Origin: a virus
Reading direction: 5' to 3' (one strand)
Length of the DNA: 51,973 bases
Virus record (IMG/VR): IMGVR_UViG_3300024256_000012
Span: 1 to 51,973 of that record
Shown here: positions 16,743 through 24,900 of the stretch, piece after piece
Position numbering within the stretch: position 1 is the first letter of the stretch
Layout of the letters: each line of letters begins with the position of its first letter
Made by a program: the position numbers and the translations under genes
Notes under the pieces: model-generated
Databases searched by the model: none
Told to the model about the DNA's origin: nothing
Seen by the model: the letters and a program-made list of their open reading frames with translations, nothing else

Positions 16743-17270
16743 TCATGCTCCGATCTTCTTAGTTTGAGTATTGTCCTCTTTTTCGACCTCTTCAGACCCA
16801 TAGATGCCACGAAGAGCATTGAGGCTGTAATAACCCTTCTGCTTGCGTTGCCCAAGGTTGCTGGCCCAATACCAGCTTCGTTTGGTTTTGCTAAATCGCA
16901 TCCCAAGACCTTTCAGAAATTCCTTGTAATCATAGGTAGCATCTCCAGAGAGCCAGACCCAGACACCGATAATTTCTATGGTGACTCCTTCGAGCTTAAC
17001 GAGCTTAGCAATCAGGTCAGCCAAATCGCTTTCCACAGCAGGATTATATTTGTATGTATAATCCTTATTTGTCTTGGCATCTCTCCAAGTATGGCCATCG
17101 AAACTCTTCAGCCGATCTTGGTACACCTGATTGAGAAGCTTCATCGATTCAGTATCACCACCGACATCAGGATGGAACTGAAAACAGAACTCCTTGAACT
17201 TGGCCTTGAGGTCATAGATTGTAGCAGTCGCATTAAACGCTTTCGTGAAATTAGCTTTGGTTGCTTTCAT
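16743..17270 (-). CDS. J-domain (DnaJ-like) protein
   Basis: A 175-residue protein starting MKATKANFTK at 17270. Residues about 17-55 form a short J-domain: a helix (DLKAKFKEFCFQF), the diagnostic HPD at 33-35 followed by VGGD, and a second helix with LLNQVYQ. This motif activates Hsp70/DnaK ATPase. The C-terminal part (about 105-160: GVWVWLSGDATY, KGLGMRFSKTKRSWYW) is a module often attached to phage J-domain proteins. A frame upstream to 17471 overlaps the previous gene and is not used. It may recruit host DnaK for phage needs, alongside the phage GroES. Confidence 0.85.
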   Translation of the reverse strand: MKATKANFTKAFNATATIYDLKAKFKEFCFQFHPDVGGDTESMKLLNQVYQDRLKSFDGHTWRDAKTNKDYTYKYNPAVESDLADLIAKLVKLEGVTIEIIGVWVWLSGDATYDYKEFLKGLGMRFSKTKRSWYWASNLGQRKQKGYYSLNALRGIYGSEEVEKEDNTQTKKIGA

Positions 17271-17280
17271 AGTTACTGTC

Positions 17281-17871
17281 TCAGGCCGACTCCGAAGGGT
17301 CAGAATCAGGACCATAAAAACCTTCATCGGGCATCTCGTTGGTACCATCGTCCAGCTGGGCTTTAATGCCTCTGTTACGAAGCTTGTTAAGGACTTTATA
17401 TATGTGATTGTATTCGACACAGATGACAGGGTGAATCTCTTCTGTCTGAGGTGGGAGAAGATTACAGCCATCCCAGTCAGCTAAGTTGCCGTGTTCTCGC
17501 TTGAGCTTCGATGGATGAATAATGAGCCGATAATATCTTGGCTCGTGACTTAATTGAAAGGCCTCAAATCCAGTCTCGTGATCTTCGTTCTCCATTGAAT
17601 CAATATCGTCAGCGCACTCAATCCCGAAACGCTCAGCGACCATATTGAAACAGTTCTCCTGATCTTCGGACTCGCCAGCACCGCTCCACTCGCCACCATC
17701 AAAAGCAGCAGCCATCTCGTATCCATAGCTGATATGCCTTGATAACCGATTAAATGCCCTGTTAGCAGCCCTCAAAACTTTTGCTTGGGCTAGTGCCTCA
17801 GCTTCACCATTCCATACCTTCTCTAGCCACTCTGGCCAATTGCCAATCTCTGGTACGTTGTAAGTTGTCAT
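17281..17871 (-). CDS. Hypothetical acidic protein (196 aa; alternative start 17946)
   Basis: Start taken at MTTYNVPEIG (17871), preceded by AGGAGTACAAG and by the recurrent CTAGAACCTTA box. The frame is also open to an ATG at 17946 (221 residues), which sits in a 20-base context almost identical to the start of the J-domain gene, so both starts are possible. The protein has an N-terminal helical part (AEALAQAKVLRAANRAFNR), an acidic centre and a C-terminal beta/helix domain. No recognised family. Confidence 0.6.
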   Translation of the reverse strand: MTTYNVPEIGNWPEWLEKVWNGEAEALAQAKVLRAANRAFNRLSRHISYGYEMAAAFDGGEWSGAGESEDQENCFNMVAERFGIECADDIDSMENEDHETGFEAFQLSHEPRYYRLIIHPSKLKREHGNLADWDGCNLLPPQTEEIHPVICVEYNHIYKVLNKLRNRGIKAQLDDGTNEMPDEGFYGPDSDPSESA

Positions 17872-17875
17872 CTTG

Positions 17876-17897
17876 TACTCCTCTGTTAAGGTTCTAG
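17876..17897 (-). promoter_or_regulatory. Start-associated leader box 1
   Basis: CTAGAACCTTA, then seven bases, then GGAGTA, ending five bases before the ATG at 17871. One of five copies in 17.8-20.4 kb. Confidence 0.65.
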
Positions 17898-17956
17898 CTC
17901 GTTTGCCAAATGCTGGCTTGTCTAATGGATATTGTGTTCTGTTCATAGCTACTGTC

Positions 17957-18247
17957 TCAGGCCAACTCCAAAAAAGAATAGAGTGGATGAGGGTGAGTTA
18001 TTCGATTGGTACAATAGACATCGCACTCACCTTCGATTGAGATAGCTCGAAGGACTTTGGCACAGGTCGCATCGCTAGGATTATCCATCAGCATCTCGTC
18101 AGAATCATGGGCATAAATTTCCAGCTCATTCTCTAGGACTCCAGCATGCTCTTTCATAAACTCGAAAGCTGCCTTGACTGAATTAAAATCTCGATCATTG
18201 ACTGTACCGATTTTGTTAGCCGATCTTAAAGTTGTTTTCATTTTCAT
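17957..18247 (-). CDS. Hypothetical protein (96 aa)
   Basis: A 96-residue protein MKMKTTLRSANK..., alpha/beta, with a helix (FNSVKAAFEFMKEHAG), an acidic centre and two Cys near residues 75-79. Preceded by AAGGAGTATG and a leader box. Not recognised. Confidence 0.55.
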   Translation of the reverse strand: MKMKTTLRSANKIGTVNDRDFNSVKAAFEFMKEHAGVLENELEIYAHDSDEMLMDNPSDATCAKVLRAISIEGECDVYCTNRITHPHPLYSFLELA

Positions 18248-18269
18248 ACTCCTTCTGTTGAGGTTCTAG
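18247..18269 (-). promoter_or_regulatory. Start-associated leader box 2
   Basis: CTAGAACCTCA then AGAAGGAGTA directly before the ATG at 18247. One base of the CTAGAACCTTA consensus differs (T to C). Confidence 0.6.
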
Positions 18270-19090
18270 TTGATTGGTTCTATTATTGCGACAACTGTCT
18301 TGTCGTTGTCGTAAAAAGATATTGATTTGAATTCTTTGCAGAAAGCTCTAGCTGAAACCATTCGAGCTTTCCTCACGCTCTTGGCCATATCAAAAGACAA
18401 CTCCTCTTCGTCATACTCGTATCTGATCAGATAATCATAAGCCTTGGTGAAGCTAGAGAAGCGCAATATGCGTTTCGTATCTTTGGGAGATGTTAATTGG
18501 TAGTGGCTTCTGAAAGTTTCTCTCTTGGGGTTCTTTGTATAATCTCTCACCTTGACTTCTCTATTCACCACAACCTTGCTAGCAGTCCGAATCTCGCTGT
18601 GCTTGATTAGTCTCTTTGCGGACTTTTTAACAATCGCATAAAAGACAATCTGCTTTCTCCAAGAGTAGCACTTCTCAGCAGCGACAGGTTTGCCATCGCT
18701 AACTGTATCGATGACTTTGCCTTTATGAAGGACTATAAAGTGACCAGTCACGAGAAATACGATTGTCTCATCATACAAGTCGCTACCCTTATCAGCATTC
18801 TGAATAAACCAATCGGCCAATCTCATCTTGCCACGATTGCCATAAGCCTTGCGGGCATCTCGTTTCCATTCGCAGGTGTAGTTATGATACTCTAACATAA
18901 ATTTGACGTCACCAGCATACATCGAAGTCGGGGTCAATAATCCCTTCACATTCTTCTTGCGGCAATATGCACCTTTCTCAAGGGCAATCTGATTAAGTTC
19001 TTCAACAGCGATTCCAGTCACAGAAGATACGACAGTCAGCCCGCACCAAGTTTGCTGGTTTAAGCTGACGTTGTTCATTCCAATAGCCAT
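18266..19090 (-). CDS. Possible papain-like/C39-like cysteine protease (274 aa)
   Basis: A 274-residue protein whose first ~130 residues show the order of a papain-fold peptidase: Asn-rich lead, QQTWCG with candidate nucleophile Cys16 and oxyanion Gln12/13, then GHFIVL with candidate His117, and VIDT with candidate Asp128, in beta strands of the expected spacing. Residues 130-274 are a basic region without recognised features. There is no signal peptide. It sits in the early accessory block rather than the lysis or head clusters, so an intracellular target (host protein or polyprotein) is more likely than cell wall. The assignment is inferred from motif geometry only. A non-enzymatic protein remains possible. 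Confidence 0.5.
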   Translation of the reverse strand: MAIGMNNVSLNQQTWCGLTVVSSVTGIAVEELNQIALEKGAYCRKKNVKGLLTPTSMYAGDVKFMLEYHNYTCEWKRDARKAYGNRGKMRLADWFIQNADKGSDLYDETIVFLVTGHFIVLHKGKVIDTVSDGKPVAAEKCYSWRKQIVFYAIVKKSAKRLIKHSEIRTASKVVVNREVKVRDYTKNPKRETFRSHYQLTSPKDTKRILRFSSFTKAYDYLIRYEYDEEELSFDMAKSVRKARMVSARAFCKEFKSISFYDNDKTVVAIIEPIN

Positions 19091-19092
19091 AA

Positions 19093-19647
19093 TCAGCTCA
19101 TTCCTGCTTCGAGCTTTGTTAAGTATCTTTTGCGGGCTGCTTCGTTTGCGAGTCTCGCTGCCCTAGTTTCTCTTGCGCTCATCTCGTATAGAAAAAGGCT
19201 AGTTGTTACTTTGGCTGCCTTGCTAGAATCTAAAAAGCTTCTGACCTCAAAGCATCTGCCTCCTCTGGGTGATAACCCTCCCTGCCTGCCGATGATAGCG
19301 AAGATATGCTTGTTGAGATAGCCGTTGGTGCTTTCTATCGTATCGAGACTGAGCGAAACGCTGCCGTGCTCGTTGACGCTGATTCGGACTTCTTCGAGCT
19401 TAACGATTTTGCCGCTGTAGCTATAATAGCCTTTGGCCGTTTTGACGATCTGCCCGATGACTTTCTTTTGAGCTCTCGTGATAAAGCTTTCTGGCTTGTC
19501 GCTCGTTAAAATCTCGATGGCTCTCTTGTAGGTATTAATCCTGCGAGTTGCCGCTGGGCTCGTTGAATATTTCTTCGAGAAGCTTATTTGCTCCTTGTAG
19601 AATTTTATCGAGTCTCTTTTGCGCTGGGCGTCTGTTCTAGTTTTCAT
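19093..19647 (-). CDS. Hypothetical basic protein (184 aa)
   Basis: A 184-residue basic protein: helical N-terminus (RKRDSIKFYKEQISFSKKY), a beta-rich middle (about residues 70-135) with GLSPRGGRCFEV, and an Arg/Ala-rich helical tail. AAAAGGAATACG and a leader box precede the start. The next start, at 19090, lies one base past its TGA (19093-19095). Possibly nucleic-acid binding; not recognised. Confidence 0.55.
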   Translation of the reverse strand: MKTRTDAQRKRDSIKFYKEQISFSKKYSTSPAATRRINTYKRAIEILTSDKPESFITRAQKKVIGQIVKTAKGYYSYSGKIVKLEEVRISVNEHGSVSLSLDTIESTNGYLNKHIFAIIGRQGGLSPRGGRCFEVRSFLDSSKAAKVTTSLFLYEMSARETRAARLANEAARKRYLTKLEAGMS

Positions 19648-19654
19648 TTTTTCG

Positions 19655-19675
19655 TATTCCTTTTTTAAGGTTCTA
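19655..19675 (-). promoter_or_regulatory. Start-associated leader box 3
   Basis: AGAACCTTA followed by AAAAAGGAATA, seven bases before the ATG at 19647. A second partial AGAACCTTA lies just upstream (plus-strand ggttctaaggttct). Confidence 0.6.
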
Positions 19676-19684
19676 AGGTTCTGA

Positions 19685-20206
19685 CTATTTTACTACGTTA
19701 AAATAATCTGCGTAAATATTTTCTTCTCTCGTATAGGTTAGCTGGTCTGGATGGTTCGCTGCTATCCTTCTTAAATTATCGGCTGGGTTGCGGCCTGGAA
19801 ATTTATAGTTGTAAAATCTTCTTAGGTCGGTAATGATACCGCTGGCTGCTGCTCCTAATTCGGGGTGGCGAGAATAGCTAATATGGTCGGTGATAATTTT
19901 CTTAATCGTTTCGAGTAGTTTCTGATCGTAGTAAATTGTCCTGCCTGAAAATTCGGTTATCGAATATTGGCTGGGCTGGGCTGGACGAAAATAAGAAAAA
20001 GCTTCTTCTAATTTTCTTCGGCTTTCCCTTTCCTTTTTCGCTAGCTCGTTTCTGTACGCTGGAGAAGTTTTAAAAAGTCGCTGGTGTTCGGCTTCTGCTT
20101 TTTCTTCTTCTTCTCTTCGGTAGTATCTTTTGATATTCTCTTTTTTGTCGGCTGCAATCTTTTCGTCTAATTCGGCTAATAAACTTTTTCTTTTTGCTGC
20201 GTCCAT
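19685..20206 (-). CDS. Coiled-coil protein (173 aa)
   Basis: A 173-residue protein. Residues about 1-75 are almost entirely charged and helical (KRKSLLAELDEKIAADKKEN, then a Glu/Arg/Lys stretch), likely a coiled coil. The rest is an alpha-helical domain with Tyr, Pro and Asn. Leader box upstream. No family recognised; possibly an assembly or host-interaction factor. Confidence 0.55.
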   Translation of the reverse strand: MDAAKRKSLLAELDEKIAADKKENIKRYYRREEEEKAEAEHQRLFKTSPAYRNELAKKERESRRKLEEAFSYFRPAQPSQYSITEFSGRTIYYDQKLLETIKKIITDHISYSRHPELGAAASGIITDLRRFYNYKFPGRNPADNLRRIAANHPDQLTYTREENIYADYFNVVK

Positions 20207-20210
20207 GATA

Positions 20211-20232
20211 AATTCCTTTTCTAAGGTTCTAG
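20211..20232 (-). promoter_or_regulatory. Start-associated leader box 4
   Basis: CTAGAACCTTA then AAAAGGAATT, four bases before the ATG at 20206. The box is intact. Confidence 0.6.
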
Positions 20233-20234
20233 GG

Positions 20235-20339
20235 TTAGTTGGCGATTATTTGAATTATCGAAGCGACTATAATGTTGGTCGCTACTGTTATTGCTAGAAA
20301 TTTCTCGAATTTCGCTAGTCTGTTTGCTAATGGATTCAT
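20235..20339 (-). CDS. Small membrane peptide (34 aa; alternative start 20396)
   Basis: MNPLANRLAKFEK followed by a 17-residue hydrophobic stretch ending IIAN. AAGGAGTAC and a leader box precede the ATG at 20339. The frame is open to an ATG at 20396 (53 residues). Predicted single-pass membrane peptide. Support comes from the shared leader box and ribosome site. Confidence 0.5.
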   Translation of the reverse strand: MNPLANRLAKFEKFLAITVATNIIVASIIQIIAN

Positions 20340-20343
20340 TCTG

Positions 20344-20365
20344 TACTCCTTTGGTAAGGTTCTAG
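20344..20365 (-). promoter_or_regulatory. Start-associated leader box 5
   Basis: CTAGAACCTTA then AAAGGAGTAC, four bases before the ATG at 20339. Best match to the consensus together with box 1. Confidence 0.6.
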
Positions 20366-20399
20366 TGTTTTGGTCGGTATTTTTAGTTGGCTTCATTTT

Positions 20400-20420
20400 C
20401 TTATCGCCTTCGGCGATAAG
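20400..20420. other. Perfect 9-bp hairpin
   Basis: CTTATCGCC and GGCGATAAG flank a 3-base loop. No T-run follows on the minus strand (AAAATGAAG), so it is not a standard terminator for the nuclease gene upstream (stop at 20466). It may act as an RNA stability element or a protein-binding palindrome. Confidence 0.6.
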
Positions 20421-20465
20421 ATATGGATAAATAGCAAACTTCCTATACTGAAACCCAATATTTTT

Positions 20466-20936
20466 TTACTTTTTGGCAAGTTTTATTTTTCGCTCTAAGT
20501 CCTTTATTTGCTGAAGGTTAGAAGGGAAAAGGTGGTGAGGTGGTGGAAACTTTTTTATTGAAAATTCGCTTTTTAAGGTATTAATATATATACAATCTAT
20601 GAGGCGATGTGGCACCCACGCTATGTCGTTTGTGGGTCGAATAAGGATAACAACGCAGGTGTTCCAGCTACCTTTCTGCATCGCTGTTAGCTTCGCTTTT
20701 TGTATCGGTGTTAAGTCCTTGAGGAGATTGACTGGCGTTGTATCTCGCTTTGGTAGGTCGATTGCTTTGGCTTCAATTCCCCACGGGTGGCCCTCTATTG
20801 CCCCGATGATATCAGGTCGGCCATTCGTGTAGATGTTACTATGGAATTTGAAAAACTCGCACTCAACAAAATCGTATATGAGTGGGAAGTCGTTAAAAAG
20901 TTTTACAAGCCGACTACTGAATTGCGTTTCCTTCAT
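20466..20936 (-). CDS. PD-(D/E)XK nuclease, VRR-NUC-like
   Basis: A 156-residue protein with the core of a PD-(D/E)XK nuclease: NGRPDIIG with Pro41-Asp42, a short turn, then GIEAKA with Glu55 and Lys57, followed by TPIQKAKLTAMQKG, the helix that carries a conserved Gln in VRR-NUC and related enzymes. Such small phage nucleases often resolve branched DNA or process replication intermediates. It overlaps the upstream gene by 23 bases. The fold call is strong; the substrate (junction versus host DNA) is not determined by the sequence. Confidence 0.8.
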   Translation of the reverse strand: MKETQFSSRLVKLFNDFPLIYDFVECEFFKFHSNIYTNGRPDIIGAIEGHPWGIEAKAIDLPKRDTTPVNLLKDLTPIQKAKLTAMQKGSWNTCVVILIRPTNDIAWVPHRLIDCIYINTLKSEFSIKKFPPPHHLFPSNLQQIKDLERKIKLAKK

Positions 20937-21204
20937 ATGGGACTCCTATCTTGGCAATGATTCCAAGTTCAATTCGATCTAGCTCAAGTACAAAATGATC
21001 AGTTGACATCTTCTCCATCGCAGCCCGCATCATGTAATGTACCGATGATACTCTGGCTTGGGACTTCTCATCCAGATCACTAATGTCTGGATTGTTAAAA
21101 TTCAGCTTTCTCATCTTCTTCGTTTCTGGCGACTCGATAATGAGGACATCATATGGTCCATCGTTCTCCAGCCGACAATTACACTTGTAATATTTTGGTG
21201 CCAT
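20914..21204 (-). CDS. Hypothetical protein (96 aa)
   Basis: A 96-residue protein MAPKYYKCNCRLE... with a CNC motif, a beta strand (YDVLIIESPE), an acidic helix and ELGIIAKIG near the end. Paired with the nuclease through a 23-base overlap, it may act with it. GGAGAAGG precedes the start. Not recognised. Confidence 0.55.
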   Translation of the reverse strand: MAPKYYKCNCRLENDGPYDVLIIESPETKKMRKLNFNNPDISDLDEKSQARVSSVHYMMRAAMEKMSTDHFVLELDRIELGIIAKIGVPYEGNAIQ

Positions 21205-21222
21205 CCTTCTCTCCTAGAAATG

Positions 21223-21255
21223 AAAAAGGGCACAGCCATTACAGCTATGCCCTTT
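21223..21255 (-). terminator. Strong intrinsic terminator after the H1-like gene
   Basis: AAAGGGCATAGC and GGCTGTGCCCTTT pair around a short loop, followed by TTTTTC on the minus strand. It lies 17 bases past the H1-like gene stop (21272). Confidence 0.9.
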
Positions 21256-21271
21256 GGGGGTTGGTCAAACT

Positions 21272-21697
21272 CTAGTCAGCGATGAATCTGTAAACAGAAT
21301 CGCCAGCCTTGTTCTTGGAGCGGTCAACTTTGCCAGCGTCAATTCGGTTGATAACACTGATGGTAGTTCCCACTGTAGAATCGGAGTAATTTTTCTGACC
21401 TACTTCAGCATCCAGCTTTTCCCGAATCTGAGCCAGAGTGGCTCCATTCTTGCGAGCAATCAATTGGCGGATGATATCACGAACACCCTTGTTCTGAGCG
21501 TGCATGGGTTTGCCAGTGATAGTCTTTGGACCATTAACAACTTTTTTGGCCTTGGCCTTGGCTGGAGCTTTCTTGGTTGCCTTTGCTTTCGCTGGGGCTG
21601 CCTTTTTAGCTACTACCTTTTTGGGGGCTGCGGCTTTGGTTGTAACTTTTTTTGCTGCGGCTGGTTTGCTGACTTTTTTGATAACTTTCTTTGCCAT
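21272..21697 (-). CDS. Histone H1-like Lys/Ala/Pro-rich protein with C-terminal globular domain
   Basis: A 141-residue protein in two parts. Residues 1-60 are a low-complexity Lys/Ala/Pro tail of the AKKAP type seen in H1-like DNA-compacting proteins. Residues about 62-141 look like a compact helical, probably winged-helix, domain (KGVRDIIRQLIARKNGATLAQIREKL ... VGTTISVINRID), a pattern used for sequence-tolerant DNA binding. It has its own terminator and a candidate promoter, hence a monocistronic unit, consistent with high expression. It may compact replicating phage DNA or silence the host chromosome. The DNA-binding role is inferred from composition. Confidence 0.7.
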   Translation of the reverse strand: MAKKVIKKVSKPAAAKKVTTKAAAPKKVVAKKAAPAKAKATKKAPAKAKAKKVVNGPKTITGKPMHAQNKGVRDIIRQLIARKNGATLAQIREKLDAEVGQKNYSDSTVGTTISVINRIDAGKVDRSKNKAGDSVYRFIAD

Positions 21698-21750
21698 GGT
21701 GAATCTCCTTCGGCTTTTGAGCCTTTTGTGTACGTTTGTATATGGTTTAT

Positions 21751-21780
21751 TTATCGAAAATTATTTTGGGTCGTTGTCAA
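21751..21780 (-). promoter_or_regulatory. Candidate promoter of the H1-like gene
   Basis: TTGACA at 21780-21775 is followed after 19 bases by GATAAA, upstream of the H1-like gene. The -10 and spacing are suboptimal. The 249-base gap (21698-21946) otherwise shows no gene or terminator. Confidence 0.35.
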
Positions 21781-21946
21781 AGAGCAGTTGTCTCTCGCAC
21801 CTCATCGGCACCACAGAATATAGTAGAAGAGATACAGAAGAACCTACAAAATACTAAAAATATCTCACTTTCACCCAGCCTAAGTTCACTATTCATAATT
21901 GTCTATGCCTCTAAACTTTTCGGTTGTTGGTGTGCTAAAAACATCG

Positions 21947-24900
21947 TTATTCAGCAACCTTTCCCTTCTTCAGTACCTTCAACTTGCTTATATCAATCTT
22001 GTTAAATCCAGGCACCTTCCTTCCCTGAAAGACTATCACCGACCCAACACCCGACTCTTCAAATATGAGCTTCTTGAACTTCCCAAATTTGTATCTATTA
22101 ATTCCAGCGAGTATCTGCCCTGTATCATCCTCCATCTGCATGATAAGAAACTCGTGTAAATCAGGTCGCTTGATCTTGGTCAAATCCTTCTGTGCGGTGA
22201 TACCAGCCTCAAATACATCTCGCAAATTCAGTCGGGTTATCTTCGCCAATATGATTACTTCTTCGGTGCGCTCTGTTACATCTTTGATTAGAGTCCACTT
22301 GCCCTCATATTTGTCGTACCAGTCTTGGAATCCTTCACCAATAGGATACAAGTCAGCCCACGGCAATAGGTCGGTGATAATGTCCATCCCCTTTGGGTTG
22401 CCAATCTCTTTGAACGTATCAATTATGGCTCCAGTAATCCCATCAAACAAGTCGGTCTGATTGATGTCACCCTTCGCTATTAATCCCTCAGGCAACTTAC
22501 CTAGCAAATGCAGGCTCTCTAACCCTCTTTTACCAAGAGCTTTCCTGAAGTCCTTGCTATTGCTCCATGGGCGTGTTGCGACAATTTTATCGGCTGCTTT
22601 CTCGCCAATTCCTTTCACGTTCTGAAAGCCACCATATATGATACCTTCTTTGAGGGTAAAATTCTGTTCGGACTTCTCCAAATCCAACGGCTCGAACTTC
22701 CCACCACGATCAACCCACTCTCGCAATAGCTTCTTGATAATGTCATCATCGTTCTCCTTGCGAATAGTGGAGATGTAAAACTCAGCTGGGTAGTGGGTTT
22801 TGAGATAGGCTGTCCAGTATGATAAAAGCCCATAGGAAACTGAGTGAGATTTATTGAATGCCCAAGAGCCGAATGTACAGACGTTCTCCCAAATGATTTG
22901 AGCTATCTCTTTGGTGACTCCATTCTTCCCAGCACCCTCAATGAACTTGCTTTCGTATGTCCGAAAATATTCAACACCCAAGCTCTTGCTCATAATTTTT
23001 CTCAGAGCAGTAGCATCCTCCCAGTTCATCCCACCTAGCTCTTTTACAATCGTGAGAACTTGCTCTTGATAGACTACAATTCCATAAGTCTCTCCAGCTA
23101 GAGTTTCGAGCATCGGGTGAATATATTGAACCTTCTTTTTTGTCGGTATGTCAAAGCCCATCTCGTGAGCTCTGTAATTGATATAACGAGTCGTGCCACC
23201 ACAGTGTAGTGACCCAGGTCGTGCCAGTGCGCTTATCTCTGCTATGTTAGTAAATTTGTCAGGCTGTACTTGTTTGTTGACCATCCTAACAGCGTCACCT
23301 TCAAATTGGAAAATTCCCCAGAGCTTATTTGTGCGAAAGGTCTCAAATGTTTTCGTATCTTCCAGAGGCAAATTATACAGCCAATCATAATCCTTCTCGA
23401 TCAGCAAAAGGATATTCTCTAGAATGGTAAGTTGCTTCAGTCCAAGCAGGTCAATCTTCAGCAAGCCGACTGCTTCAGAATCCTTCTTGTCCATACTGAT
23501 GATTCGTTCTCCTTTCGTGCCCCTAACAAGCCCACCTAGCTTGTCTATGGGCTGATCTGATACTACGAGCCCAGCGGCATGAATCCCGTGCTGTTTGATC
23601 TGTCCTTCGATCTTGGCTGCTTCCTTGAATAAAGGATATTGTTTCACAATCGCTTTGCTTCTCTCGAACTGGTCAAAGGTATCAGTCAAACAAAAGCTGG
23701 CACGAGCATCAGCTGAACTCCTTTCGACTATCAAATTGACAAGCTCTTGAGCTTCCCTGAATGGTAGGTCGTATGCCCTTCTTGTATCCCACAAAGCTAC
23801 CTTCGGTTTGAAGTATCCAATCGTGCCTAGCTGGCTTGTATACTCCTCCCCATATTTGTCAATCAAATACTCGATAACCATATGACGCTTTTCATCTGGG
23901 AAGTCTAGATCAATATCAGGTGGATCATTTCGAGTGATGTCAATAAATCTCTCGAAAATTAAGCCGTGAGGAATTGGATCAACTTCAGTTATCCTGAGGA
24001 CATAAGCGACTATGGAACCAGCTACACTTCCACGAGCTGGCCCAAGCAACATCCTCTTCTTAGCCCACACGCAAAGGTCTTGGATGACTAGGAAGTAGTC
24101 AATGTAATTTTTCTCGTTGATGAGCTTGACTTCCTTCGCAAGTCGTTTCTCGTACACTGGCCAGTCCTTGAGCTTTTTTAACCCTCTGAACTTTACTCCA
24201 GTGGTGATCTGATACAGGAAAAATTCCTCTTTGTTTTTCCATAGAGCATTCTTCTCCAGTGGGAAAGTTTTCTGCCCTGATATAACTCGCTTATCTGAAC
24301 ACTTGTCGTCAATCTCAAGGGTGTTCTCGAAAGGAGAGTGATCAGGGTAAACAAGGGCAGACCTTTCCTCAGCTTCAGCTCCATCGAAGAGATACAATTC
24401 AGGCATCAGTTTTAATCGGTTGGGGTCATCGAAGTTTGACTTGGTTCCTATGCATACAATCAAGTCCTCTGCTGTATGATCGTGGGGGCTGGGGAAGTGC
24501 GAGTCAGAAGTTGAGACTGGCTTGATATTATATTCATCTGCAAGCTCAAGTATCTGAGTCACCTCCCCAGCAAACTTTTCGATTGGGCTGACTTCTATAT
24601 AAAAGTCATCTTTGAATGCCTTCTTAAAACTCTTCAGATATTTGTCCCTGTATTGAGTTTTGCTAAGGTTATTAATTAAGACTCCAGCACCCATACATCC
24701 CGACAAAACGATCAACCCTTCGTTATGAGCCAGCAGAGTTTTGAAGTCGATTCTTGGCTTGTAATAGAATCCCTCAAAATTGCTAAAGGTTATCAGCTTG
24801 TGTAGGTTCTCTTGCCCAGTCTCATTCTTAGCCATAACTGTTATATGATAACGATGCCTGTCATGCCTATCCATAGCATCATCGACAATATAAAACTCAC

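Noticed and set aside
16743-17471. 242-codon version of the J-domain protein
   Set aside because: The extension overlaps the upstream gene by about 190 bases and lacks J-domain character; the ATG at 17270 is preferred.
17876-20365. Recurring leader box as a CRISPR or tandem repeat array
   Set aside because: Copies are irregularly spaced and each sits just before a start codon; no spacers.
21254-21823. 189-codon plus-strand frame
   Set aside because: Antisense shadow of the Lys/Ala-rich H1-like gene; its Cys/Phe/Gly-rich product is a composition artefact.
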